From an uncultured Alphaproteobacteria bacterium (GTDB lineage: Bacteria; Pseudomonadota; Alphaproteobacteria; Rs-D84), in the NCBI GenBank assembly GCA_934230415.1, contig CAKQEW010000001.1:1-64000 (forward strand): DNA of 64,000 nucleotides, written 5' to 3'. Below the pieces are notes generated by a model. The model saw only the letters and a program-made list of their open reading frames with translations. It did no database searches and was not told where the DNA came from. The first letter of the stretch is position 1. Each line of letters opens with the position of its first letter. The position numbers and the translations under genes are program-made. Shown piece by piece: positions 41,968-51,668 of this stretch.

Positions 41968-44082
41968 TTATTGTTCCTTTTCTGTTTCGTTTGTATTTTG
42001 TGTTTCAATTTTCATCACGGTTGCCTGTAATTCATCAATTGGTCGTGACATCCATTCTGGGTCATCACGCAAATCCGGCGCACCGCGTTGCATCGCGGTT
42101 TCACACGGATGATCATCCGCCAACCAATTTTCCAGCAAGTCCCCCGCCAGCAGGCCAACACCCGCCCCCGCGACCAGACCAATTCCACCCGTAAATGGCG
42201 CCAACAATAACCCCAATCCTGTTGCAGATGCAACGCGACCCGCCACCGCGGCGCCGCTGATTTGTACATCAGGTTCTGCCAAATTTCCAGTGATTTCTAT
42301 GGAATTTACAACATTTCCCGTCAGGGATAATTTCAGTCCACGTACCGGCACCGTGGTTAATGCCATTTTCATGGTTTCACCACCTAAATTCAAGCTGCCC
42401 GCCAGACGCAGATTTATCGCATTTGTCTCCACCGCCACGCCCTGTTGCGTTTCGGCAACACCATTGCGTAATTTCGTATTTAACGCGATGCACTTTAATG
42501 AAATATTGTTGTACTTCTTTTCAGAACGCAACGAATCCTGAATTGCATGCCGCAATGATGTCAGGAAATCGGTTCCATACATATATGACACCAGCGCAGA
42601 ATGCGCAACACCACCACCGGCCGATTTTATCTGGACCGGGCCTGTCACTGTTGACATTAATTCAGACAGGTTTGTGCCGTTACCTTCCACGTACAAATCA
42701 AAATTTGTTGGCAATCCAGAAATCAGGTCTGTTTCACGAACCTCACTCAAAATCTGTCCAATGGCAATATCGCGCCCGGTCGCACCGGCACGTGCGAATA
42801 TGCGTCCTTCGCCATCAATCTGGCCATCGGCACCAATTACAATCTGGCCCCCCGCCATGGACAACGACAAATCAACGCGTGCGACATTATCATTTAATTT
42901 CGCATTCAGATTTATGTCGCGCAATGCCAAATCACGGTACACAACCAGATTACCAACCTGGGCCGTCAGATTAATATTAAATGCAGATAATTCACGCCCA
43001 TACAGTGGCGTATCACGAAAAACATTTAATTCACGATCTGGGCGCACCCACCCGCCAGAATACCATTCTGGGAAAACCTGAACCAGATTTACGCCATTGG
43101 ATGACAATTTCAGGTTTATCGTCGGACGCGCACGCCCCCAATCAAATGAACCCGACACATCCAGTGAATTGCCCCGCACCGCAATGGACGATTTGCGCAA
43201 TGTTAATTTATTTCTGTCAATGCCACCGGCAATATTTACCTGAACCGTTGGCATCTGGGACAAATCCATATTAATCAATCGTCCCACCGCCGCGATATCA
43301 GGGATGTCACCCTTTACAATAAAATCAATCGGGGCGCGACTGGTTCCTTCCAGTGCGATATTCGCAATCAGTGCATTCCCGCCGGTGGAAAATGCCACAC
43401 GCACAGGATATATTTTGCGTTCTGAATTATACGGCGAATACGTCAATATAAATGGGAAAATATCATCACCATTTTTTATCCACCCAGAATATTCACGCGC
43501 ATCATTATTTGGCATATACCGCAATGAAAATCCCGACAACAGGTAGGTATCGTCTAAAATGTGCGCTGTCAGATTTCGCACCTCTATGCCGCCCAGGCCC
43601 GGATCATCAAACGGATACTTTTTGGGTGCGGGGGTGCTGGTTGCACCATCTGGGGTTGTTTTCTTGGACAACTTTGACGACAGAACAGAATAAACGCCAT
43701 CTGAATTTTGTTCAAAACAAACCGTTGCATCATAAATTTTTACATTTTGAATTGTTGGGCGCGCCTGGAACAACGACAGTAAGTTTAATGTAACATCAAT
43801 TTTATCTGCACTGAATGCATATTTATGTTTCGCCCAATCTGCATTCGGAACACGAACCTGGTTTAGTTCAATACGTGGGCGCAGCGATAATTTCCACGAT
43901 ACCGCACCATCAATTTCAACCGGCATCCCGGTTGCATTTTGCAATACAGACAAAATATTTCCACGCAATGATTCCAAGTCAACCTGGCTGATGGCAATTA
44001 CAAATGCAATAACCAGCCCCATGCAAAACAGCATGACGATACGCGCGATTGCCAAAAAAGAACCTTTCTTACGTTTTGCCAA
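41968..44082 (-). CDS. AsmA-family envelope protein
   Basis: AsmA-like proteins are bridge-type lipid-transfer or outer-membrane assembly factors. The 704 residues have one N-terminal membrane span (IVMLFCMGLVIAFVIAIS), then the AsmA start GNILSVLQNATGMPVEIDGAV and long beta-strand repeats. Near the end, a hydrophobic Gly-rich stretch (LGLLLAPFTGGIGLVAGAGV) and a charged tail are found, as in several AsmA proteins. It lies between a pseudouridine synthase gene and cdaA, with short spacers. Confidence 0.85.
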   Translation of the reverse strand: MAKRKKGSFLAIARIVMLFCMGLVIAFVIAISQVDLESLRGNILSVLQNATGMPVEIDGAVSWKLSLRPRIELNQVRVPNADWAKHKYAFSADKIDVTLNLLSLFQARPTIQNVKIYDATVCFEQNSDGVYSVLSSKLSKKTTPDGATSTPAPKKYPFDDPGLGGIEVRNLTAHILDDTYLLSGFSLRYMPNNDAREYSGWIKNGDDIFPFILTYSPYNSERKIYPVRVAFSTGGNALIANIALEGTSRAPIDFIVKGDIPDIAAVGRLINMDLSQMPTVQVNIAGGIDRNKLTLRKSSIAVRGNSLDVSGSFDWGRARPTINLKLSSNGVNLVQVFPEWYSGGWVRPDRELNVFRDTPLYGRELSAFNINLTAQVGNLVVYRDLALRDINLNAKLNDNVARVDLSLSMAGGQIVIGADGQIDGEGRIFARAGATGRDIAIGQILSEVRETDLISGLPTNFDLYVEGNGTNLSELMSTVTGPVQIKSAGGGVAHSALVSYMYGTDFLTSLRHAIQDSLRSEKKYNNISLKCIALNTKLRNGVAETQQGVAVETNAINLRLAGSLNLGGETMKMALTTVPVRGLKLSLTGNVVNSIEITGNLAEPDVQISGAAVAGRVASATGLGLLLAPFTGGIGLVAGAGVGLLAGDLLENWLADDHPCETAMQRGAPDLRDDPEWMSRPIDELQATVMKIETQNTNETEKEQ

Positions 44083-44096
44083 AATACATCCCTTGC

Positions 44097-45065
44097 CTAT
44101 GGTAATTGAAATTCAAACAATTCCATAACCGATGTCATAAATGCCGGCGGCGTTGCACGCAACGTCATTATACGGCCAGTTGTCGGATGCTGGAACGTTA
44201 ACCGATATGCGAACAGGAACAAATTGTTCGTCGCAACGACCGGCACCAATGCATCCGGCGTCGCATATGCCCCACCATACAGCCCATCACCAACAATTGG
44301 CGCATTCAGTACATACGCACTGTGCACGCGCAACTGGTGCGTGCGGCCCGTTTTTGGTGAAAACATAACCCACGATAAATGTTCACCCGCATGCGATAAT
44401 ACGCGATATTCTGTGATGGCACGTTGTGGACGCTGGCCGGTACCATTGTTTGTGCGCGCCGGGGTGTCAAACACCTGGCCCTTTATCATATAATCATCAA
44501 TCAATCCATGATCAGGACGCACATCGCCATTCAACAACGCCAGGTATTCCTTGTGCGCGGTCTTGGCCTGGAACGCCGTGGCCAGGTTCTGTGCCGCCCG
44601 CAGATTTTTCGCCACCACCAACAATCCAGATGTTTCACGATCCAAACGATGAACCAGCGATATTTTATCATACGGGAATAACGCCGCCGCCATCTTGTCC
44701 ACAGATTTACGAATACCACTGCCCCCCTGGACCGCCAGACCGGCCGGTTTATTAAACACAACAATATCATCGTCATTGTGAATTATACACCGACGTAAAT
44801 CCTCTAAATCTGCCAGGGAAAAATTATCGCCACTTTCGGTTTTCTTGGCACGCACGGCATAGCCTGCAACCGTTGGGGGCACGCGAACCGCATCACCAGC
44901 ACGCAGGATTTCCTGGCCATGAACACGGCGGGAATTTACACGAATTTGCCCACCACGGCACAACCGATAAAATTCACGTTGTGGCATAGATGGAAAATTA
45001 CGCAGAAACCAGCGCAACAAACGTACGCCATCTTCTGTTTCTGGAATTGTCATTATTTCTGCCAT
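44097..45065 (-). CDS. RluA-family 23S rRNA pseudouridine synthase (RluC-like)
   Basis: It converts specific uridines of 23S rRNA to pseudouridine. The 322 residues have an N-terminal S4 RNA-binding domain (REFYRLCRGGQIRVNSRRV) and the catalytic motif HRLDRETSGLLVVAKN with the active Asp, then GRTHQLRVHSAYV and PIVGDGLYGG. RluC and RluD cannot be told apart with certainty; the order of domains and size fit RluC. It is transcribed with the AsmA-like gene, 14 bases apart. Confidence 0.9.
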   Translation of the reverse strand: MAEIMTIPETEDGVRLLRWFLRNFPSMPQREFYRLCRGGQIRVNSRRVHGQEILRAGDAVRVPPTVAGYAVRAKKTESGDNFSLADLEDLRRCIIHNDDDIVVFNKPAGLAVQGGSGIRKSVDKMAAALFPYDKISLVHRLDRETSGLLVVAKNLRAAQNLATAFQAKTAHKEYLALLNGDVRPDHGLIDDYMIKGQVFDTPARTNNGTGQRPQRAITEYRVLSHAGEHLSWVMFSPKTGRTHQLRVHSAYVLNAPIVGDGLYGGAYATPDALVPVVATNNLFLFAYRLTFQHPTTGRIMTLRATPPAFMTSVMELFEFQLP

Positions 45066-45093
45066 CGCACTGTGCCTGAAAATTTTATGGGGA

Positions 45094-45558
45094 TTAATCG
45101 CCGTATGTTATTTCAACCGTGTTATTTGCCCCGGTGTTATTACAGTTACCCGATGCACCACCATCACGACCATCCGAATTAATGTACCCAACCGAATCAG
45201 ACCACGCCTTGGTTGTGAAATATTCACAGTCTGATTGGGACAATCCGGAAATAGACACAACGAATTGGTGCGAATTTGACGGATCAACCGACAGCGCATA
45301 GGTTCCACCATATGGATTCTTGTTTGTCATGCCAATCGCACCAAAAATTGTCGCGTTGTTAATATGGGAATAATCGTCATATTCGCCCAACAACGTACGA
45401 ACCTGGGTCACCATCTGCAATACTTCGTCATTGATTGCATTACGTTTCTGGGTTCGCATTGCGGTTGAAATCATACCAATCGCGCCAACGGTTATAACAC
45501 CCATAATGGCCAGAACACCCAACATTTCAATCATGGAACGTCCAGATTCTTGTTTCAT
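45094..45558 (-). CDS. Type IV pilin-like protein with prepilin leader
   Basis: A 154-residue precursor with a class III signal: a short leader ending SG, then RSMIEMLGVLAIMGVITVGA, which has Glu at +5 of the mature form and a long hydrophobic helix as in pilins. The C-terminal domain has two Cys (QSDCEYF and GNCNNT) that could make the pilin disulfide loop. The start MKQESG follows GGGGGATATAA. It is not near other pilus genes, so it may be a minor pilin or part of a dispersed set. Confidence 0.8.
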   Translation of the reverse strand: MKQESGRSMIEMLGVLAIMGVITVGAIGMISTAMRTQKRNAINDEVLQMVTQVRTLLGEYDDYSHINNATIFGAIGMTNKNPYGGTYALSVDPSNSHQFVVSISGLSQSDCEYFTTKAWSDSVGYINSDGRDGGASGNCNNTGANNTVEITYGD

Positions 45559-45608
45559 ATTTATATCCCCCATTTGCTATTTGTTTTTTTTATTCTATCA
45601 TATTTAGT

Positions 45609-47033
45609 ATGAATATTCAATTTTCAGATTTAATCGCCAGCAGTCCAAATGCCCCCGGCGTCTATAAAATGTATGATGCCGATGGCAATCTGTTGTACGT
45701 GGGCAAGGCCAAGAATCTGGCCAACCGCCTGCGCCAATACGTGGATGTGTCAAAACTGGAATTGCACAAACAGGTCATGCGCAGTCTGGTTGCACGTGTT
45801 GATTGGGAAATCGTTCCGACCGAATCGGACGCCCTGATACGTGAACAGGAACTGATTAAAACACTGCGCCCGAAATATAACATTATGCTGACCGATGGGA
45901 AAATGTACCCCATGTTGGCACTGACGAATTCTGAATATCCACGTCTGTTAAAATTCCGCGGTAAAATTTCCCAACGACGCGATGTGTATGGTCCATATCC
46001 GTCGGTTGGCGCACTGAACGAAACAATCAAAACAATTCAAAAGGTATGCCAGATTCGCACATGCACCGATACATTTATGCACAACCGCGTGCGACCATGC
46101 CTGTTACACCAAATTGGACGTTGCAGCGCACCATGCGTATTACCACAATCTGATTATGGCACGCGTGTTGGTCTGGCACGAAAAATTCTGACCGGGGACA
46201 GTGAACCAATCATCGCAGATTTAACACAACAAATGCAAAAATATTCGGCGGAAATGGATTTTGAATCTGCCGCCGCCGTGCGTGATAAAATTGCCGAATT
46301 AACACATACATCAAATCGCGGTATACAGCGGAAACGTGCACATAGCGCAGATTTTGATTGGACCGGTGCAACCGATGATTTGGAAAAATTTACCAACACA
46401 AAAATCACAATGGCGGGGGTATTTGATAACTCTCATTTATTCGGGCGAAATCCTGTTGGCGCAATGATAACATTCGGGCATGATGGATTTATAAAAACAG
46501 GCTATCGTCATTTCAAATTACGTAACGCGGCGGCCGCTGGAAACGATATCGCGATGATGGCCGAATTTGTTGACCGTGCAAATAAACAAAACCTGAAACT
46601 GGATTTAATCATTGTTGATGGTGGCATGGCCCAATGGCGCATTGCGCATAAAACCGTACCGAACATTCCTGTGCTGGGCGTAACAAAGGGCGAGGTACGA
46701 AACGGCGACGAACACTTTATTATGCCAGACGGTACAATCAATCGTGATGTACCAAAAGATTCACGTCTGTTTTTGCTGTTGCGTGCCGTCCGTGACGAAG
46801 CGCACCGTTTCGTTATCACATATCACCGCACCGTCCGGGCCAAGGCGATGACATCATCTGTATTGGATGATATTGATGGCATCGGCCCAAAACGTAAACA
46901 TGCATTACTGACCCATTTTGGTTCTGTGCATGCAATCGCCGATGCCGATATGACCGCCCTGTTGCGCGTGCCTGACCTGGGACGTGGGGCCGCTGAAAAA
47001 ATTTATGCATATTTCCATTCTGGGGTGGTATAA
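45609..47033 (+). CDS. uvrC: Excinuclease ABC subunit C, short form
   Basis: UvrC makes both incisions in nucleotide-excision repair. The 474 residues include the GIY-YIG nuclease (PGVYKMYDADGNLLYVGKA), a UVR segment for UvrB binding (MDFESAAAVRDKIAELT), the RNase H-like nuclease with DNSH, IVDGG and DEAHR, and a C-terminal helix-hairpin-helix (DIDGIGPKRKHALLTHFG). It is about 130 residues shorter than the usual 600; the loss is in the middle and between domains, and both catalytic centres are kept. Confidence 0.92.
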   Translation: MNIQFSDLIASSPNAPGVYKMYDADGNLLYVGKAKNLANRLRQYVDVSKLELHKQVMRSLVARVDWEIVPTESDALIREQELIKTLRPKYNIMLTDGKMYPMLALTNSEYPRLLKFRGKISQRRDVYGPYPSVGALNETIKTIQKVCQIRTCTDTFMHNRVRPCLLHQIGRCSAPCVLPQSDYGTRVGLARKILTGDSEPIIADLTQQMQKYSAEMDFESAAAVRDKIAELTHTSNRGIQRKRAHSADFDWTGATDDLEKFTNTKITMAGVFDNSHLFGRNPVGAMITFGHDGFIKTGYRHFKLRNAAAAGNDIAMMAEFVDRANKQNLKLDLIIVDGGMAQWRIAHKTVPNIPVLGVTKGEVRNGDEHFIMPDGTINRDVPKDSRLFLLLRAVRDEAHRFVITYHRTVRAKAMTSSVLDDIDGIGPKRKHALLTHFGSVHAIADADMTALLRVPDLGRGAAEKIYAYFHSGVV

Positions 47034-47070
47034 TATGGGTATTCATGATTTATAAATAAAGGAGAAAACC

Positions 47071-47670
47071 ATGAAATTTTTTGTAAACTTTTTATCAGCG
47101 TTCCGCATTGCGGCGGCATTTGCGATAATTCCAACCATCATGTTCGGCATGTACAAAACGACATTCGTGCTGTACGTACTGGCGGCGGCATCTGATTGGT
47201 TTGATGGATACCTGGCACGCAAATATGATGTATGCAGCAAACTGGGCGGCGTATTAGACCATATCGGCGACAAATTGTTAGTATGCAATACGCTGATTAT
47301 GCTGGCGGTTATGATGCCGGTGTGGTTTGTTGTTGTGCCGGTAATATTGATGATTGCCCGCGAATTATACATCAGTGGTCTGCGTGAATTCTTGGGCACC
47401 CAGAAAATTGAAATGCCGGTTCCAAAGTATCGCTTTTCAATGGGCAAAATTAAAACAACATTCCAGATGATTACCATCGCGGCATTCTTGGGAATCTTTG
47501 CAATTGGCACAATGGTTACACCACAAACAACCAGTCGCGCAATCATGTTCTTGATTTACACGTTGCCACAAATTGGTCTGTGGGGCCTGTGGATTTCGTT
47601 GGGCGCATCATTAATCAGTGCCACACAATACACCCGCACATTCGCAGAAAAATTAAAGAAAATTAAATAA
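47071..47670 (+). CDS. pgsA: CDP-diacylglycerol-glycerol-3-phosphate 3-phosphatidyltransferase
   Basis: It makes phosphatidylglycerol phosphate in phospholipid synthesis. The 199 residues contain the complete CDP-alcohol phosphotransferase motif (DWFDGYLARKYD, then GGVLDHIGDK) with all the metal-binding Asp residues, plus about five membrane spans. AAAGGAG stands before the ATG. It follows uvrC by 37 bases, an association common in many bacteria. Confidence 0.93.
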   Translation: MKFFVNFLSAFRIAAAFAIIPTIMFGMYKTTFVLYVLAAASDWFDGYLARKYDVCSKLGGVLDHIGDKLLVCNTLIMLAVMMPVWFVVVPVILMIARELYISGLREFLGTQKIEMPVPKYRFSMGKIKTTFQMITIAAFLGIFAIGTMVTPQTTSRAIMFLIYTLPQIGLWGLWISLGASLISATQYTRTFAEKLKKIK

Positions 47671-47671
47671 C

Positions 47672-47704
47672 AAAAATACCGGCAAAATACGCCGGTATTT
47701 TTTT
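47672..47704 (+). terminator. pgsA terminator
   Basis: Stem ATACCGGC/GCCGGTAT with loop AAAATAC, then a T-run. Confidence 0.85.
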
Positions 47705-47709
47705 GCATA

Positions 47710-47747
47710 AAAAATGCGCTATGTGCACGATTTTATGCACATAGCGC
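47710..47747 (-). terminator. dnaJ terminator
   Basis: Perfect 12-bp stem GCGCTATGTGCA/TGCACATAGCGC with an 8-base loop, followed on the minus strand by TTTTTT. Confidence 0.8.
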
Positions 47748-47752
47748 GATTT

Positions 47753-48886
47753 TTAGAACCATCCTTTTTTACCAGATTTTGTTTCTGCAAACTCTGTCAA
47801 AATCTTCTTTTGTTTTTCGGTTAACTTGGTCGGAATCGCAACGGCAACATCAATGTATAAATCACCAAAGCTGCCGGCGCGACGTCCCGGCATTCCATGA
47901 CCGCGTACGCGTAATTTTTCACCAACCTGGGTACCAGACGGAACCTTGACCGATAATTTTTTATCGTCAATGGTTTCAATTTCTATCTCGCCCCCCAGTG
48001 CCAATGTTGTGAACGGGATTTCCGTGTGTGCAATCAAATCCGCACCAACACGCTGGAAACGCGCATCGGGCGCAACATGGATATCCAAATAGAAATCACC
48101 CGGTGTACCACCGTTCGGGGCGGCTTCGCCCTGGCCTGCCAGACGCAGACGCGCGCCATCATCAATCCCCGCCGGGATTTTTACATCCAGTGTTCTGGAT
48201 TTACGTACCGTACCGGTGCCGTCACATGCACTGCATTTTTTATCAATTTTGCGCCCCAGGCCGCCACAATCTGGGCACGGTGTTTCCATTGCGAAAAATC
48301 CCTGGCGCGTGTGAACATATCCCGAACCACCACACGTTGGACATACCGGTGCCGGTTTACCATCATCGGTGCCATTACCGTGGCATTTTTCACATGTCAC
48401 ATTACTGGAAAATTTAACCGTGTGTGTTGTGCCGAAATATGCATCACGCAGGGAAATCGTAACCTCGTCCAATAAATCACGCCCGCGATTTGTTTGCGCA
48501 CCGCGCGCCGCCGATGCACCAAAATCGCCAAATCCGAAACCACGCATTGCCTCGCGCAAAATATCATCCATACCGGCACCACCACCCATATCAAAATGGA
48601 ATGCGCCATTACCGAATGGATTTGCACCCCCGAATCCCGCACCCGCCGACGCACCATTACCACCGGCAAACGCCGCATCACCGAATCGGTCATACGCCGC
48701 ACGTTTTTGCGGGTCTTTCAAGATATCAAATGCGTTATTTACCTCTTTAAATTTCTCTTCGGCTGACTTGTCCCCCGGATTTTTATCCGGGTGATATTGC
48801 ATCACCAGTTTATGGTACGCCTTTTTAATATCAGCATCCGTCGCATCGCGTGCGACCCCTAAAACTTCATAAGGATTTTTATTCAT
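47753..48886 (-). CDS. dnaJ: Chaperone protein DnaJ
   Basis: Hsp40 co-chaperone of DnaK. The 377 residues comprise a J domain with HPD (LVMQYHPDKNPGD), a Gly/Phe-rich linker, four zinc-binding repeats (CEKCHGNG, CPTCGGSG, CPDCGGLG, CSACDGTG) and C-terminal substrate-binding domains. All motifs are intact. dnaK is not adjacent. The upstream promoter at 48918-48945 fits the heat-shock sigma factor. Confidence 0.97.
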   Translation of the reverse strand: MNKNPYEVLGVARDATDADIKKAYHKLVMQYHPDKNPGDKSAEEKFKEVNNAFDILKDPQKRAAYDRFGDAAFAGGNGASAGAGFGGANPFGNGAFHFDMGGGAGMDDILREAMRGFGFGDFGASAARGAQTNRGRDLLDEVTISLRDAYFGTTHTVKFSSNVTCEKCHGNGTDDGKPAPVCPTCGGSGYVHTRQGFFAMETPCPDCGGLGRKIDKKCSACDGTGTVRKSRTLDVKIPAGIDDGARLRLAGQGEAAPNGGTPGDFYLDIHVAPDARFQRVGADLIAHTEIPFTTLALGGEIEIETIDDKKLSVKVPSGTQVGEKLRVRGHGMPGRRAGSFGDLYIDVAVAIPTKLTEKQKKILTEFAETKSGKKGWF

Positions 48887-48917
48887 ATCTCAGGCCTGTA
48901 TTTTCTTGTTGCTGAAT

Positions 48918-48945
48918 ATATAGGCACAATACAGAAAAAATCAAG
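48918..48945 (-). promoter_or_regulatory. Putative RpoH (heat-shock) promoter of dnaJ
   Basis: Minus strand CTTG (48942-48945), exactly 17 bases, then CCTATAT (48918-48924). This matches the alphaproteobacterial heat-shock consensus CTTG-N17/18-CYTATNT. A sigma-70 reading (TTGATT with TATATA) is also possible. Confidence 0.6.
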
Positions 48946-49001
48946 CCCTGAAAACTGTTTCGCTTGCGAAAAATGAAATTTTGCGCTAATAATATGGTGC
49001 T

Positions 49002-50981
49002 ATGACAGAAAATAATACACACACATATGACGCATCAGATATTCAGGTATTGGAAGGATTGGAACCCGTCCGTCTGCGCCCCGGCATGTACATTGGCGGC
49101 ACAGATGAAAAGGCGTGGCACCACCTGCCAATTGAAATCATGGATAACTCTATTGACGAGGCTGTGGCCGGCTTTGCCAAGAAAATTACCGTTAACCTGA
49201 TTGACGCCACGACAATTGAAATTACCGATGATGGACGCGGAATTCCGGTGGATGAACATCCGAAATACCCAGGCAAGTCCGCACTGGAGGTTATTTTGAC
49301 CACCCTGCATTCGGGGGGCAAGTTTAATAATAATGTTTACAAAACCAGTGGCGGTCTGCATGGCGTGGGCAGTGCGGTTGTTAACGCCCTGTCGCGGGAA
49401 ATGATTGTAACGATTTCGCGCGATGGATACGAATGGCACCAGTCTTTTTCGCGTGGCAAACCAACAACACCAATGACCCGTGGCGATGCGACAAAAAATC
49501 ACGGCACCAAGATTCGCTTTACCATTGATGACCAGATATTCGGTGCAAACGCCGTGTTTAAACCGGTCAAGATTTATCGCATGGCGCGCGCAAAATCGTT
49601 CCTGTCGCGCGGTGTTCGTGTTGAATGGCATTGCAATCCAGAATTACTGACCGACGATATGAATATCCCGGCAGATACGACGTTTTATTACCCGGGTGGC
49701 GTGGCAGATTTCTTGGATGAAAAAACCCGTGACAAGCCGCGCATTTTGCCAAAAATTTTCAGTGGCAGTGTTGATTTCCCAGACGATACCGGCCGCGTAG
49801 AATGGGCGCTGACTGTGCTGACCGACGAAAATGGTGCGGCGTCTGACGATGGATTTTTTGCATCATATTGCAACACGATTGCAACGATTGATGGTGGCAC
49901 CCACGAAACCGGGTTCAAGGCCGCAATTACCAAGGGAATAAAGGCATACGGGGAAAAAATAAACAACAAATCCGCGGCGTCTATTATTGGCGATGACGTA
50001 TTTGATTCTGTGGCGGCGATTGTTTCTGTATTTTACAAGACCCCACAATTTTTGGGCCAGACCAAGGAGAAATTATCCAACCCTGAAATTGCACGTTACA
50101 CCGAAAATGCGCTGCGCGACCCGTGGGAAATTTTCCTGGCATCTGATCCGAAAACTGCAAATGCATTGTTGGATTTTGTGGTAAACCTGGCAAACGCCCG
50201 TATCAAGACCAAACAGGTCAAAGATATCGCGCGCAAAACCCCAACCAAGCGCGCACGCATGCCGGCGAAATTGGCGGACTGTTCCAAACACGGGATTGAC
50301 GGTACAGAATTATTTATCGTTGAGGGGGAATCGGCGGGTGGTACCGCAAAACAGGCACGCGACCGTGCAACCCAGGCGATTATGCCCCTGCGTGGCAAGG
50401 TTTTAAATGTTATATCTAATTCCGACGAACGATTCGGCGCGAACAAGGAATTAAACGAACTGATTGACATTATCGGCGCCGGCACGGCCAAGGATTGGGA
50501 TGATTCCAAATTGCGTTATGAGAAAATCATCGTCATGACCGATGCCGACGTTGACGGCAGCCATATTGCATCACTGCTGATGGCATTTTTCTATCAGCAT
50601 ATGCCACAATTGATTTACGGTGGACATTTGTACCTGTCATGCCCACCACTGTATAAATTCACATGCGGCACAGAATCATTTTATGTGGACAGTGATGAAG
50701 AACTGGACGCCCTGCAAAACGGCAAATACAAGAATAAAAAGGTGGAAATTTCCCGATTCAAGGGTCTGGGCGAAATGATGCCGAACCAATTAAAGGAAAC
50801 AACCATGTCACCCAAGACGCGGCGTCTGATTCGTGTTGAATTGCCACCGCGCACGGACGATGGCGCCGAAGACACGGAAAAAACACGCACAATCGTGTCT
50901 GAATTAATGGGTAAAAAGCCAGAATTTCGTTTCCGCTTTATCACCGAACATGCCCAGTTTGTCAAAGATTTGTTTGTCTGA
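49002..50981 (+). CDS. parE: DNA topoisomerase IV subunit B
   Basis: ParE is the ATPase subunit of topoisomerase IV, which separates daughter chromosomes. The 659 residues have the GHKL ATP-binding site (EIMDNSIDEAVAG, ITDDGRGIPVDEHPK, GGLHGVGSAVVNALS), and the TOPRIM domain (FIVEGESAGGTAKQ, DADVDGSHI). The TDEKAWHHLPIEI block and the shorter C-terminus distinguish it from GyrB. No ribosome-binding site is visible, and a TAATAA box about ten bases before the ATG suggests a short or leaderless mRNA. Confidence 0.93.
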   Translation: MTENNTHTYDASDIQVLEGLEPVRLRPGMYIGGTDEKAWHHLPIEIMDNSIDEAVAGFAKKITVNLIDATTIEITDDGRGIPVDEHPKYPGKSALEVILTTLHSGGKFNNNVYKTSGGLHGVGSAVVNALSREMIVTISRDGYEWHQSFSRGKPTTPMTRGDATKNHGTKIRFTIDDQIFGANAVFKPVKIYRMARAKSFLSRGVRVEWHCNPELLTDDMNIPADTTFYYPGGVADFLDEKTRDKPRILPKIFSGSVDFPDDTGRVEWALTVLTDENGAASDDGFFASYCNTIATIDGGTHETGFKAAITKGIKAYGEKINNKSAASIIGDDVFDSVAAIVSVFYKTPQFLGQTKEKLSNPEIARYTENALRDPWEIFLASDPKTANALLDFVVNLANARIKTKQVKDIARKTPTKRARMPAKLADCSKHGIDGTELFIVEGESAGGTAKQARDRATQAIMPLRGKVLNVISNSDERFGANKELNELIDIIGAGTAKDWDDSKLRYEKIIVMTDADVDGSHIASLLMAFFYQHMPQLIYGGHLYLSCPPLYKFTCGTESFYVDSDEELDALQNGKYKNKKVEISRFKGLGEMMPNQLKETTMSPKTRRLIRVELPPRTDDGAEDTEKTRTIVSELMGKKPEFRFRFITEHAQFVKDLFV

Positions 50982-51111
50982 TGCGCAACTGCACCCACTG
51001 TGGGTGCGGCGCGCATTCGGCACGCAACCATTACCCGATGCGGAAAAAATTACTATGCACAAACCGCAGATTTTGTGATTACAATAAACGCACATTCACA
51101 CACAATCATAC

Positions 51112-51139
51112 TTGACAATTTTATTTTTTGTACTATGTT
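51112..51139 (+). promoter_or_regulatory. Promoter of the 147-residue unknown gene
   Basis: Perfect TTGACA (51112-51117), 16-bp spacer, TATGTT (51134-51139). Confidence 0.55.
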
Positions 51140-51169
51140 ATAAACAACAAAAACCAAAGAGGATACAAA

Positions 51170-51613
51170 ATGGCATTCGGTCCAACACACAAAAAGAAAA
51201 ACACATATATCGTCAAGGTCAACAACCTGATGGCGGACACATCGGTATTTGAGTTGTGCAAATATACGCCACTGCCGGTGACCGTGCTGAATGGCAAAGA
51301 TGTTCAGAAACCACATAATATATGGATGGGCGCCACAAAATTCCCTAACCCTGGGGCGGTCTGCATGCAATCCGAATTTAAAACAATCGCGCCGGTTATG
51401 GGCCAAAAAATTGCGTCCACAGTTATTGAATACCTGGACAAGGCCAACAACCGCCCTGTTCTGACATTGTTTCCGACATCGGCATATGTTCACGACGGTT
51501 ATGAAAACGATTATATGTCACACCTGAATCACGCGTCACGTCGCGATTTAGCGCACCAGATAAAGATTCGTGAACAGATGATGAATCAAATTTTATGCGA
51601 CCGCCAGAAATAA
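51170..51613 (+). CDS. Unknown protein, 147 residues
   Basis: Not recognised. It begins MAFGPTHKKKNTYIVKVNN after AAAGAGGATAC and has no signal peptide or membrane span. It is basic, with two conserved-looking blocks, PHNIWMGATKFPNPGAVCM and RPVLTLFPTSAYVHDGYEND, and a helical, Gln/Met-rich C-terminus (HQIKIREQMMNQILCDR). It has its own promoter and terminator. A cytoplasmic role is likely; nothing more can be said. Confidence 0.6.
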   Translation: MAFGPTHKKKNTYIVKVNNLMADTSVFELCKYTPLPVTVLNGKDVQKPHNIWMGATKFPNPGAVCMQSEFKTIAPVMGQKIASTVIEYLDKANNRPVLTLFPTSAYVHDGYENDYMSHLNHASRRDLAHQIKIREQMMNQILCDRQK

Positions 51614-51635
51614 CCTGCACAACGAATAAAGCAAG

Positions 51636-51668
51636 AAACGTGTCTGCACCCGCAGACACGTTTTTTTT
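51636..51668 (+). terminator. Terminator of the 147-residue unknown gene
   Basis: Stem AAACGTGTCTGC/GCAGACACGTTT with loop ACCC, then a T-run. Confidence 0.85.
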
